DNA from: Bolinopsis microptera
Lineage: Eukaryota; Ctenophora; Tentaculata; Lobata; Bolinopsidae
DNA length: 64,000 bases
Direction: 5' to 3'
Assembly (NCBI RefSeq): GCF_026151205.1
Contig: NC_087084.1
Span: forward strand, 10,815,453-10,879,452
Shown: one piece after another, positions 58,215-63,835 of the stretch
How the letters are laid out: each line of letters begins with the position of its first letter
Numbering within the stretch: the first letter of the stretch is position 1
The notes under the pieces: generated by a model
The model's database searches: none
What the model saw: the letters and a program-made list of their open reading frames with translations, nothing else
Told to the model about the DNA's origin: nothing
Made by a program: the position numbers and the translations under genes

Positions 58215-60204
58215 CATTTTCACTTTCACTTTCAGTTTCACTTACACTTTCATTTTAATTTTCACCTTTACTTTCACTTAACACGAGGTTATCACAGGGA
58301 CGGTGGAATGAGACCTCACTACAACATACGTGATGAGGAGGTGTGTCTAGATATTGACAGCGATGAGCGTTTAGATCAGAGGAACATGTTCACCGACCCT
58401 CATAAGCACAGTGAGTTATACTTATAAGTGTTGCTTTAATCCTGATTGTTTCACTTTCACTTAATTCACTTTCACTTGTTAACGTTTTTTAGATGGTGCG
58501 AGTCTGCGACATGTTTTTTGCAGGTTTAATCAAGAATATTAACAATATTTTTCTCCGCTTCAGAACGACAACAAAGCAGTCAACAAAGCAGAAGACCTCA
58601 CAAAGACAGAGCCCTCTCCCCCTCCTCCCGGTCTGAACGAGGATTCTCACCTGCAGTCCGGAGTAAACCACAGTACAGCAGCATGCCACACCGCCACAAG
58701 GCTAAGAAACATAGCAGGGATCATGATCGCAGCTTCTCACCCAGAGGGTGAGGGATTGTTGAAAATTAATAATGATTGAAAATGAAATTACATAAACCCC
58801 GATTCACCGTGGAGCTTGGAGAAAGAAAACATATTCAGCTATTCGCGATAATTCGATAAAGCGTGGTTCGTGGTAAATTGGGGTTGTGGTTGTTTACATA
58901 ATGTAAAATTTCAGATCAGAAGATCATGGCAAACTAACAATAGGGAAGCGAAAGGGAGAAAAACTACAAAAAACTCTAGATCACAGGAATCACGAGTAAG
59001 GGAATTACAGAAACTTTATTTGTTATGTTATATTATTTTATTTGTCCTATGTGAATCCACTGCTAAAAGCTGGTCGCTAAAAGCTTGATATCGTATTGAA
59101 ATCTCGATATTAAGCCTCGCTAACTCGCTTTTCAAAAATTAATTAGCCAGCAAGGTGGCAAATGGAATTGTTGGTTTTGGAACTAATTCAATTTCATGTT
59201 CTATCAACGATAATTTGGTGGTGAAAATAGTGCAGACAAGCCAAAATATTTGATGGACAACCAAGCACATTTGATGGCCAACCAAGCACAGTAAATATTC
59301 TAAGGTTCGGTTCATCAAAGATTTAACTTTTCTGAAAGAAATGTTAAATTTGAAGAAGTGGAGTACGTACCGTCCGCTTTAAATTGCGTGAAATTTCTCT
59401 TGAAGTTCACTTATGCTACCTTTTCGGCAAACATTGTGAGGTTTTATAATGGTCTTAGCGTCCACTGAGTGGTGTCAAAAAGTAGCATAATACAACTATA
59501 CGTGAACTTCAAGAGCAGCAGCAAGCAATATCACACGTCATAATTTCAGATATTAGCTACCTTTTTAAGCAATCATGAATTGTGATTTTGGTTTTTTCCC
59601 GTCCGAAAAAGGGCCTTTAGAATGTATCCAGCTTCAGCCCCGTTTCAACTTAGTGAAGCAACCATAATAAGCACTTAGCATAACTACTAGGCATTATTTG
59701 TGGTCTTACAGAGTTGATTTTTAGGCGAGACCTACCACGGAAATGGAAAGAAGAAGACAAAAATGGAAACACAGAGGATTCCTCAAGTACCAGCTCTCTT
59801 CAAGAGTAAGCAGACACACTTTTATTTACACTTTTATTTACAGTTTCACTTACAGTTCCACTTACATTTCCACTTACATTTCCACATTCACATTCACTTT
59901 CACTTTCAATCTCATTTTCACTTTGAACGCGTAATTTTCCATGATTTATCCGCGAAGATCTCATACTGCAAATATTTGATAACTCAAACTGTCAACTGAC
60001 TAAGATACTCTTCCTCTCAGATCTGACCCCATTAAGAACACCAGTGTGTACGAGAATGAGAGTGTGAAATTAGTCCGTGAACCTCTGTCAGACTCTAACA
60101 AGCATGATAAAGAGAGTGATAAGAGTGATATGAGATGTCCGGAGGTGGACATGTCCGGGATTGTGAGAAGTGATAATGACTGTAGTGACCTAGCTGTTGT
60201 TTAA
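34386..60204 (+). CDS. EFF-1/AFF-1-family cell-cell fusogen (whole gene, 21 coding exons, 900 aa)
   Basis: Spliced gene assembled from exons whose splice phases agree at every junction (2703 coding nt including the stop). Predicted order: signal peptide (residues 1-22), Cys-rich ectodomain (to about 511), one transmembrane helix (about 513-535), a Cys cluster, then a basic Ser/Arg-rich tail of about 365 residues. Family evidence: CLCDCPG (111-117), a CC pair (164-165), [11 protein letters not shown] (257-267), and NPLEW followed by NGI just before the membrane. These match the nematode fusogen EFF-1 as I remember it. EFF-1/AFF-1 proteins are class-II-like fusexins that merge plasma membranes when present on both cells. 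Sequons include N297, N305, N391, N427 and N439. The ectodomain has the family's usual length; the tail is several times longer than I recall for nematode members. HAP2 is a distant alternative, but its signature segments are not seen. The exon chain is inferred, not supported by transcripts. Confidence 0.9.
35271..35316 (+). CDS. Fusogen exon 2 (46 nt microexon)
   Basis: Residues 42-57, [16 protein letters not shown]. Acceptor CCTCGCAG, donor G|GTACTG. It is needed because exon 1 (phase 0) cannot join exon 3 directly without reaching a stop codon; this small exon converts phase 0 to phase 1 and restores the frame. It is the shortest exon and so the least certain of the ectodomain set. Confidence 0.7.
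35511..35718 (+). CDS. Fusogen exon 3: N-terminal Cys-rich ectodomain
   Basis: Residues 57-126. It contains VCFEIEG, then [18 protein letters not shown] and [13 protein letters not shown]. The phenylalanine-rich strand followed by C-x-C-x-C-P is the same order I recall from the EFF-1 ectodomain. Acceptor ATAACAG, donor CCAG|GTTAGT, phase 1 in and phase 2 out. Confidence 0.88.
35834..36071 (+). repeat. 14-bp minisatellite AAAGGTCCCGTACT
   Basis: About 17 units with occasional loss of the leading AAA. Lies in fusogen intron 3, about 115 bp after the donor. Confidence 0.95.
36519..37636. mobile_element. Penelope-like fragment between ~195-bp inverted repeats
   Basis: 36519-36714 and 37441-37636 are near-perfect inverted copies (TTGATTTCTCTTGGAGAA at the left end). 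They enclose the GIY-YIG coding fragment. ATAATCCTTTTAG occurs on both sides, so the insertion site is duplicated. The unit sits in fusogen intron 3. Confidence 0.85.
36720..37169 (+). pseudogene. Penelope-like retroelement GIY-YIG endonuclease fragment
   Basis: 149 open codons ending in TAA, no start of its own. [19 protein letters not shown], a Cys pair region ([12 protein letters not shown]), then [20 protein letters not shown] and LHARLMEHR: the GIY-YIG pattern (here IYL...RYCG, with R and E further on) preceded by a CCHH-like knuckle is the C-terminal endonuclease of Penelope-like elements. The RT domain is missing. Confidence 0.85.
37778..37886 (+). CDS. Fusogen exon 4
   Basis: Residues 126-162, starting RENCKEDGN and ending FLGTGE, with three cysteines. 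Acceptor TTTACCCTCAG, donor GAG|GTTAGT. It joins exon 3 in phase 2 and exon 5 in phase 0. The end of the exon (GTCAACTGAGGGGTGTG) is repeated just inside the following intron, which suggests a local duplication at the donor. Confidence 0.87.
37907..38372 (+). repeat. 9-bp minisatellite AATCCTTGT, about 50 copies, filling fusogen intron 4
   Basis: Units are nearly perfect; GATCCTTGT variants cluster at both edges. It occupies nearly all of the 490-bp intron between exons 4 and 5. The long open frames in every phase are repeat artefacts. Confidence 0.97.
38377..38495 (+). CDS. Fusogen exon 5: CC motif
   Basis: Residues 163-202. It opens [12 protein letters not shown] and continues [18 protein letters not shown]. 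The adjacent cysteines followed by a short strand and a (G/A)NPV turn correspond to the same position in EFF-1 as I recall it. Acceptor TATCTCAG lies directly after the intron-filling 9-bp minisatellite; donor TCTAG|GTTTGT. Confidence 0.88.
38642..38740 (+). CDS. Fusogen exon 6
   Basis: Residues 202-235: [20 protein letters not shown] and [13 protein letters not shown]. Phase 2 in and out. Acceptor TTATTTCAG, donor ACGG|GTAAAG. The following 2.9-kb intron holds the 1.36-kb palindrome, yet the codon split by the intron (GG+G) still joins cleanly to exon 7. Confidence 0.86.
40065..41422. mobile_element. 1.36-kb near-perfect palindrome in fusogen intron 6
   Basis: Ends TTAAGGGGGCATACCCC / GGGGTATGCCCCCTTAA; arms of about 660 bp meet near 40749 with only a few unpaired bases. 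Differences between arms are scattered substitutions. No coding capacity; foldback or MITE-type element. Confidence 0.9.
41677..41887 (+). CDS. Fusogen exon 7: [11 protein letters not shown] signature
   Basis: Residues 235-305, starting [24 protein letters not shown] at 257-267 is the strongest family signature in the window and matches the nematode protein as I remember it. It continues through FVLNCDD and a sequon at N297 (NVS); a second sequon, N305-M-T, spans the junction to exon 8. Acceptor CTGACAG, donor AAT|GTGGGT. Confidence 0.93.
42652..42778 (+). CDS. Fusogen exon 8
   Basis: Residues 306-348: [20 protein letters not shown], then [17 protein letters not shown]. Acceptor TTCGACAG, donor ACAG|GTAGGA. 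The next intron begins with the TTTAGCTAG minisatellite only a few bases after the donor. Confidence 0.85.
42783..43148 (+). repeat. 9-bp minisatellite TTTAGCTAG (left block)
   Basis: About 40 units, with TTTAGCAAG variants in the first third. Begins directly after the exon 8 donor. The same repeat resumes at 43985 in the same orientation. Confidence 0.95.
43149..43985. mobile_element. Foldback element inserted in the TTTAGCTAG satellite
   Basis: Left arm 43149-43537, right arm 43611-43985 inverted, 73-bp spacer. The arms are themselves built from repeated GTAGGACTGTAGAGCGG words, the modular subrepeat structure typical of Foldback transposons. Confidence 0.85.
43985..44233 (+). repeat. 9-bp minisatellite TTTAGCTAG (right block)
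   Basis: Continuation of the satellite beyond the foldback insertion, with TTTAGCAAG and TTTTGCAAG variants. Ends about 110 bp before fusogen exon 9. Confidence 0.95.
44344..44428 (+). CDS. Fusogen exon 9
   Basis: Residues 348-376: [20 protein letters not shown] and MFDKHSN. Acceptor CAGTTTCAG, donor ACAG|GTCGGA, phase 1 in and 2 out. In nematode EFF-1 this position is a beta-rich ectodomain stretch ending in a similar A-x-x-MF segment. Confidence 0.83.
45553..45689 (+). CDS. Fusogen exon 10
   Basis: Residues 376-422: [18 protein letters not shown] and [15 protein letters not shown]. Alternating hydrophobic residues suggest beta strands; N391-V-T is a glycosylation sequon. The G-x-x-x-G-x-(L/I) pattern corresponds to a strand pair preceding the domain III-like part of fusexins (inference). 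Acceptor CTACACAG, donor GAAG|GTACGG. Confidence 0.86.
45948..46048 (+). CDS. Fusogen exon 11
   Basis: Residues 422-455: [20 protein letters not shown] then [12 protein letters not shown]. Two sequons (N427, N439) and two cysteines that probably pair with those at the start of exon 12. Acceptor CCCACCAG, donor GAG|GTAATT. The 5.1-kb intron that follows carries two TIR elements. Confidence 0.87.
46749..47126. mobile_element. MITE with 26-bp TIRs in fusogen intron 11
   Basis: CCTTATCGGTCATAATTACC and inverse ending GGACATAATTGCC...; 26 bp with two mismatches. Subterminal AATTATGTCCGTG words repeat inside. Related words (TTATGTCCGTTCAT) occur at 13890-13950. Confidence 0.8.
47238..48321. mobile_element. 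1.08-kb element with 33-bp TIRs in fusogen intron 11
   Basis: Ends ATACTGCCGTTCCCTGAGA / inverse, then AAGGCAGTAAGTC; the words CCCTGAGAAAAGGCAGTAAGTC recur at 47430, 47500 and 48060. The interior resembles the arms of the 23.5-25.3 kb palindrome. Non-coding. Confidence 0.8.
48322..51024. other. Rest of fusogen intron 11
   Basis: Non-coding. Contains five GTTACTATG words (48712-48750), a SINE fragment near 49445-49545, dispersed repeat copy 2, and a 64-bp tandem duplication at 50117-50245. Confidence 0.6.
49733..49980 (+). repeat. Dispersed repeat family, copy 2 (fusogen intron 11)
   Basis: Close copy of 3040-3330. A preceding TATATAAAGCGAGACGAT is also found before the first copy (2757). 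Followed at 50117-50245 by a 64-bp tandem duplication (GACCAGGTACGGGTAATACA). Confidence 0.85.
51025..51196 (+). repeat. Tandem triplication of the fusogen exon 12 splice boundary
   Basis: Three units of 55-59 bp (GACTCCTCAGTTCGACTAAA...TTAACTTCAGATGTGC). Each carries a usable AG acceptor and the first coding bases. Confidence 0.92.
51181..51320 (+). CDS. Fusogen exon 12: membrane-proximal ectodomain
   Basis: Residues 456-502: [20 protein letters not shown] through the membrane-proximal [11 protein letters not shown]457 and C462 follow the exon 11 cysteines, as in EFF-1. The acceptor and first 16 coding bases occur three times in tandem (exon starts at 51067, 51126 and 51181); only the last copy keeps the frame open into the transmembrane exon. 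Donor GAATG|GTAAGT. Confidence 0.88.
51481..51680 (+). CDS. Fusogen exon 13: transmembrane helix and Cys cluster
   Basis: Residues 502-569. [11 protein letters not shown] leads into the membrane helix [19 protein letters not shown], followed by seven cysteines (535, 538, 543, 551, 552, 554, 555) and a KKKK run. Juxtamembrane cysteines beside basic residues are typical palmitoylation or membrane-trafficking sites (inference). Acceptor CACCCCAG preceded by CTTTCA repeats; donor AAAG|GTATGG. Confidence 0.92.
52441..55153. mobile_element. 2.7-kb element with perfect 36-bp TIRs in fusogen intron 13
   Basis: Terminal repeats 52445-52480 and 55116-55151 (GGACACGTTCATTGAAGTTT...). Inside are five tandem 120-bp units (53012-53573), a two-fold repeat of about 330 bp (53660-54310), and many GTGACRAARTTTAC words in both orientations. 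No coding region recognised. Confidence 0.78.
53012..53573 (+). repeat. Five tandem ~120-bp units containing CTATATAAGGA
   Basis: Each unit holds GCGGGAAAACTCTATATAAG, CGGATACAGTTGATTCAAGT and ATGTAAACATCGTCACAAAA. The TATATAAG word looks like a TATA box, but nothing shows promoter use. Confidence 0.92.
55428..55558 (+). CDS. Fusogen exon 14: cytoplasmic tail
   Basis: Residues 569-612: [19 protein letters not shown] then [26 protein letters not shown] offers possible tyrosine phosphorylation sites in an acidic context. Acceptor AAACCAG, donor CTCAG|GTAAAT, phase 1 in and 0 out. It is separated from the transmembrane exon by the 3.7-kb intron holding the 36-bp TIR element. Confidence 0.78.
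55640..55800 (-). repeat. Dispersed repeat family, copy 3 (inverse, fusogen intron 14)
   Basis: GACACCACTAACCACTTGGG and CCATAAAAGCATTCGACCCA correspond to the inverse of the first two copies; strongly diverged. Confidence 0.65.
55883..56026 (+). CDS. Fusogen exon 15: cytoplasmic tail, Ser/Arg-rich
   Basis: Residues 613-660: [20 protein letters not shown] then [14 protein letters not shown]. Very basic, with alternating serine and arginine. I chose acceptor CCTCCATAG because the AG six bases downstream would put the exon in a frame with an early stop. Donor CAA|GTTAGT, phase 0 in and out (144 nt), so skipping it keeps the frame. Confidence 0.75.
57738..57817 (+). CDS. Fusogen exon 16: cytoplasmic tail
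   Basis: Residues 661-687: [18 protein letters not shown] then PPQDICPEE. Acceptor TACCTCAG, donor GAAGA|GTAGGT. Without splicing the exon would stop at once at TAG, so use of this donor is required for the longer tail; a short isoform ending here is possible if the intron is retained. Confidence 0.75.
58115..58160 (+). pseudogene. Diverged duplicate of fusogen exon 17
   Basis: In one frame this intron sequence reads [15 protein letters not shown], against [15 protein letters not shown] in exon 17. The amino acid substitutions are conservative and no stop interrupts the match. A clear donor is missing: the copy runs straight into CTTTCA repeats. I read it as a dead or cryptic duplicate exon. 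Confidence 0.7.
58298..58410 (+). CDS. Fusogen exon 17: cytoplasmic tail
   Basis: Residues 687-725: [20 protein letters not shown] then [17 protein letters not shown]. Acceptor ATCACAG, donor CACA|GTGAGT. A second, diverged copy of its core lies about 190 bp upstream in the preceding intron. Confidence 0.78.
58564..58747 (+). CDS. Fusogen exon 18: cytoplasmic tail, RS-like
   Basis: Residues 725-786. [19 protein letters not shown], then [20 protein letters not shown]: rich in Arg, Ser, His and Gln, probably disordered. Acceptor CGCTTCAG, donor GAGG|GTGAGG. Such arginine/serine stretches could bind RNA, acidic lipid or kinases; nothing in the sequence decides between these. Confidence 0.75.
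58915..58995 (+). CDS. Fusogen exon 19: cytoplasmic tail (81 nt cassette)
   Basis: Residues 786-813: [19 protein letters not shown] then KTLDHRNHE. Phase 2 at both ends and 81 nt long, exactly like exon 20, so it can be skipped without frameshift. Acceptor AATTTCAG, donor CACGA|GTAAGG. Confidence 0.72.
59725..59805 (+). CDS. Fusogen exon 20: cytoplasmic tail (81 nt cassette)
   Basis: Residues 813-840: [20 protein letters not shown] then STSSLQ. Phase 2 in and out. Acceptor GATTTTTAG, donor CAAGA|GTAAGC. Another reading frame is also open across it, but only this one continues from exon 19 into either terminal exon. Confidence 0.68.
60021..60204 (+). CDS. Fusogen exon 21: terminal exon A
   Basis: Residues 840-900 and stop [23 protein letters not shown], then a Ser/Asp/Lys-rich end finishing SDLAVV. 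Acceptor CCTCTCAG. It contains no phase-2 donor that could join the downstream exon at 60927, so it reads as a true last exon. An AATAAA lies at 60576-60581. Confidence 0.75.
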
Positions 60205-60926
60205 CTCTAGAGGGAGTGAGAAAAAGAATATTAGATGTGAGTGTGCGTAGAGGGTGATATATTTTACGTTGAATTACTTGAGCTTTAACACAATGAGACA
60301 AACGTCCGCACGTCGACATTTCGACAAACAAAGCCCACCTGACATAGTTTAAAGTGACCAAGGAGCGAAGATTATAATTGGAAATTAGTGTCGTGTGTGG
60401 CTCTGGCAACGAGTGGGAATGTGGGTAAATGCCATTGTTCTGACACAGTGACAGTCAAGGGAGGAACAATGACAGTACGACGATTTCAAAGTTTAATTGT
60501 CGAGCAGTGCAACAGTTTAAACTGAATTAAACGTTCAAATTTTGTCAACTATTGAGATGTCAAATACAAGAGAACAATAAACGACGGACAGCTCTCAAAT
60601 GTTTATAACACCCATATGTCATCTGAGATCAACAATGATAGTAGCGTATTATACGTGTCCTCATCGGTTGATTTGAAAGTTGATTACAATTTGAAAAGTC
60701 GGTTGAAATGATGATTGGATATATTTGATCAATATTAGTTCTAGATTTGCACTGTCCCACTATTATATTGGCAATCATTATCAATGGTGAACATACATCT
60801 TAGAAAAGAATACACCATTTGTATTGAGCATATAGGGTATCTTTCGATCATCCTTGATCCTTTTTACAAACTTTTCAACTGACCTTTAAATTTACAAACG
60901 AAGACGTAAACTCGTCACACCAACAG

Positions 60927-61050
60927 CAAACGACAAAAACCTCGGAAAGTGACTCGAGCAAGACCGGTCAGCGACAGTGACACAAACAGTGACAGTGACA
61001 CAGACAGTGACAGAGATTATTCCTCAGATGACTCACGACCACTCTGCATG
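60927..61050 (+). CDS. Fusogen alternative exon 22: acidic SD repeats
   Basis: It joins exon 20 (or exon 19, 18 or 16) in phase 2 and skips terminal exon A. The peptide KRQKPRKVTRARP leads into SDSDTNSDSDTDSDRD, a classic casein-kinase-2-type acidic Ser/Asp run. Acceptor ACCAACAG, donor CATG|GTACTA in phase 0. The open frame runs on into the intron but becomes low-complexity ATTTTACAAATTTATAAC repeats, which I treat as non-coding. Confidence 0.62.
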
Positions 61051-61352
61051 GTACTAGGGACTAACCAGAAACCTGGTTTGGTATCCGGTTACATTTTACA
61101 AATTTATAACATTTTACAAATTTATAACATTTTACAAATTTATAACATTTTACAAATTTATAAATTTTATAAATTTTATAAATTTGAACATTTCATAAAT
61201 TTCACACTCGTTAGACTGTCAGCACATTTTGATAAATTATCCGCTACAGACAATAACGAGATTTGTATTTAAACGGCTGAACCTTAAAGTTTTCAAGCAA
61301 AAGCTTTAACATGTTCACTACAGATTAGTATCAATAAAATGTCAAATTTCAG

Positions 61353-61451
61353 GATTTGGGAAGACCTCTTGAGTTGGAAGATATTGTACCGGAAGATACC
61401 CCAGTACCAGAAACACCTATCTTGTCCCGTCAAAAAAGAAAGGATCAATGA
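61353..61451 (+). CDS. Fusogen alternative terminal exon B
   Basis: DLGRPLELEDIVPEDTPVPE then TPILSRQKRKDQ and stop TGA. Acceptor AAATTTCAG in phase 0, matching exon 22. With exons 1-20 and 22 this gives a 913-residue isoform. It could also be the only C-terminus in some transcripts; cDNA would decide. Confidence 0.62.
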   Translation, partial: DLGRPLELEDIVPEDTPVPETPILSRQKRKDQ

Positions 61452-62235
61452 TATTATTATTTTTTTACTCTGCTTCGTTTAACTTTAATTAAAACCGAAA
61501 CAATTAACTTAATTTACCCGAGCCAATTAATTGCAGATATTATAAAGCCGAGAAAAACTTTTGCAAAACTCCGTTTATTTTATTTGAGTACAGTGATCTT
61601 TATTGTTTTTGATTATGTTTGACTGGTTTTTATGACGGTTTTACTTTTGTAATAATGATGTTTGTTACTAAATCTTAAAACAAGTAAGCTGACTAGTGAA
61701 TGCATTTTAAGCTAATTCTGTATAGTAAACGATTTGCATTTTCATGCTAGGTATGAACTCGTTTCTGGGTTTTAATTACTAGTAAGTATAGGTTGGTATA
61801 GTAGTATAGGTTCCTTTCAAATTAACGGACCTGTGCTTGTGCCACTTTGATTATTAACCCACAAGCAGCTTGTGGGTTAATAATCAAAGTTAAAACTATT
61901 AAACAATTTTATTAAAAGTTAAACGACGTTAAATGGTACAATTTTAACTTTTTTAGAAAAATCCATTTAGAAGACTTTTAAATTTCTTATCATATTTCAA
62001 ATTAGAAATTCATCTACCTTATGTCATAGTTATTAGCTGTTGTGGGTCATAAATTACGACTGTTACTCATATGTCGCCTAATATAAAATCCTAATCTTGG
62101 TAATTATATTACAGTATTGTAGCAGTCAGTATGAGAACTATTTGACAGGCATTCTGAACTCTGAATCAATTTGTCAGATAACAATATTGTACTTTATCTA
62201 GATTAGAACGTTTAACAACAGTAATCCCAACTAGT
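61452..62235. other. Gap between the convergent fusogen and lectin-receptor genes
   Basis: AT-rich; probable 3'UTRs of both. A perfect short inverted repeat AACCCACAAGCAGCTTGTGGGTTAATAATCAAAG lies at about 61856-61890. No exon recognised. Confidence 0.55.
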
Positions 62236-62350
62236 CGAGTTCTATATCTCTAATTTAAAGTATCTACTCAACATAGAACTCAATATCTCTAATTTAAAGT
62301 ATCTACTCAACATAGAACTCAATATCTCTAATTTAAAGTATCTACTCAAC
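62236..62350 (+). repeat. Three tandem ~39-bp units
   Basis: Units of ATATCTCTAATTTAAAGTAT plus CTACTCAACATAGAACTCA, just beyond the stop codon of the lectin-like receptor, so probably in its 3'UTR. Confidence 0.85.
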
Positions 62351-62360
62351 TAAAACACAA

Positions 62361-62534
62361 CTATATCTCCACCTCCGAGTACAACTCGTGATCTGCAGTA
62401 TTCTTCTTATCAGAAGTGTCTGCCTTGCTCTCTACATCGTACCTGTCTCCCGTCTCCACGGGGAGAGGGTTCGTCAGAGTTAGTCCATTGTTAGTGAGAT
62501 CCACTTCCTTTACTGAGCTTCTGCTCATACACAT
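62361..62534 (-). CDS. Lectin-like receptor, last exon (cytoplasmic tail)
   Basis: 57 codons plus stop, read on the minus strand: MCMSRSSVKEVDLTNNGLTL through YDVESKADTSD and ending HELYSEVEI. The acceptor CTCTCAG is phase 0 and matches the donor of the transmembrane exon. Two tyrosines in acidic context (DRYDV, ELYSEV) resemble signalling or sorting motifs, but neither fits the strict ITIM consensus. The reading frame also stays open upstream of the acceptor; I prefer the spliced form because the phases agree. Confidence 0.72.
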   Translation of the reverse strand: MCMSRSSVKEVDLTNNGLTLTNPLPVETGDRYDVESKADTSDKKNTADHELYSEVEI

Positions 62535-62847
62535 CTGAGAGATCGAAATTAACAATGGTGAACTTATAGCACTCAACCGTCAAACCGTGCACTTATAGGC
62601 TATAACACTGGTCTCAACCGTGCACTTATAGCACTTTTGCGAAATAACTGGTCTCAAAATTTATAGCTGTTAATCATGCATAATGTAATTATATTAAAAT
62701 TTTGGGCTTTTCACGGCCTGCTAAACTGACAAAGTTAAAGGGTTATACATTAACATATGTTATAAGATGGCTTCAAAATGATTTGTCCGCCCAATTAATT
62801 GAGGTAATTTAATGTAAGTTACTAAATAATGCTACTCGAGTAAATAC

Positions 62848-62942
62848 CTCTTTTCCCTTCTTCCGATAGATAAGAAGGAGAACCACCCCAATTATAAGCA
62901 TAGGTCCCACAACTAGGGCTATTACTATCGCGGAACTGGATG
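62848..62942 (-). CDS. Lectin-like receptor, transmembrane exon
   Basis: Minus-strand exon encoding SSSAIVIALVVGPMLIIGVV then LLLIYRKKGKE: a textbook single-pass helix closed by a basic stop-transfer run. Acceptor ATATTTCAG, donor GAG|GTATTT. It enters in phase 1 from the lectin exon and leaves in phase 0. Confidence 0.8.
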
Positions 62943-62960
62943 CTGAAATATAAGGTACTG

Positions 62961-63377
62961 ATCTTATCTTATCTTATCTTATGAGGATTCGTTGCGACGC
63001 AACAAGGCCATCGAATGAGTCGACCACCTTTGTTATTTTACTTCGGTATTACCTGCATTACAATGTAAACCAGCACTTTCAAGGAAGAGCTTTACAAGAA
63101 GCCGAAGGATCGTTCCTAAGGCCAGCAACGGTTAAGGCACTATGCCACACTTTCTTCGCCCGAGGCTTCGCTGTGTTGATCAAGCACAGCTCCTCATTTA
63201 ACCCTCACACCCGATTTCTCGAGCATTCGGCTGAGTGAACCGTGGGGCTACATAGACCACTCGGGATCCTTGGCAGAGCGTCAACGACGCTCACCCCACG
63301 ACTAGGCAGGCAGTGGGATTCGAACTCGCAATCTTACGATTACAAATCCGATGATCAACCAACTACGCTACCTGGCC
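62961..63377 (-). mobile_element. tRNA-derived SINE in the lectin-receptor intron
   Basis: Minus-strand head GGCCAGGTAGCGTAGTTGG with B box GCGAGTTCGAATCC; the other end is a pentanucleotide tail, (TCTTA)n on the plus strand at 62961-62980, typical of SINE 3' ends. A fragment (CACAGCTCC..ATTTAACCCTCACAC) recurs near 49505. Confidence 0.75.
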
Positions 63378-63700
63378 GTTGATGGCGGCAAACTCAGTCA
63401 CGGATATGTAAATTAGTAATTAAGAAATTAGTTAATAAGGCAGACCATTCACTAAGTTGCAAGTATAAACACTGTTATATTACGCGAAAATGTTCATACT
63501 TAAAATCTCTATTTGAATCACTACACACTATATGTAGACAAATTTAGAAAATCAAGGACGGAGGGTGAAAAGATTTTGATAAATCTCCCGATTAAACGCA
63601 TCGATTATACAACAACGATCTTAGTTCATGGTGAATCATTAAATAACCACATAAAATCTAACAGAAACGATTTAACCGACAAATTAGAAATAACACATAC

Positions 63701-63835
63701 ATGACTCAGATTTCTTGCCTGATTCTTTAGCCAATTTCTCACAAGTGAAATACATCATAGTATTACAGTCCGCTGTTACAAGCTTCCCTCCTATTATCTT
63801 TAAGCATTGCTTTTTAGATTTTATCGTTATTTCTT
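63701..63835 (-). CDS. Lectin-like receptor, C-terminal part of a C-type lectin domain
   Basis: Minus-strand exon: EITIKSKKQCLKIIGGKLVT then ADCNTMMYFTCEKLAKESG. The C...(10-15)...DCNT..YFTCEK pattern is the characteristic end of a C-type lectin domain, where the last two cysteines pair within the domain. The calcium-binding WND motif is altered (VTADCN), so sugar binding is doubtful. Acceptor ATTTTCAG, donor TCAT|GTATGT. Upstream exons lie beyond the window's right end. Together with the two exons above it forms a type I membrane receptor, convergent with the fusogen gene. Confidence 0.72.

Noticed and set aside
34386-60204. Gamete fusogen HAP2/GCS1 as the identity of the large gene
   Set aside because: HAP2 shares the fold class but the visible signatures ([12 protein letters not shown]-x-C-x-C-P, NPLEW..GI) are those of EFF-1/AFF-1; no HAP2-GCS1 motif was seen.
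63290-63377. A tRNA gene on the minus strand
   Set aside because: B box present, but it continues into a SINE body with a (TCTTA)n tail.
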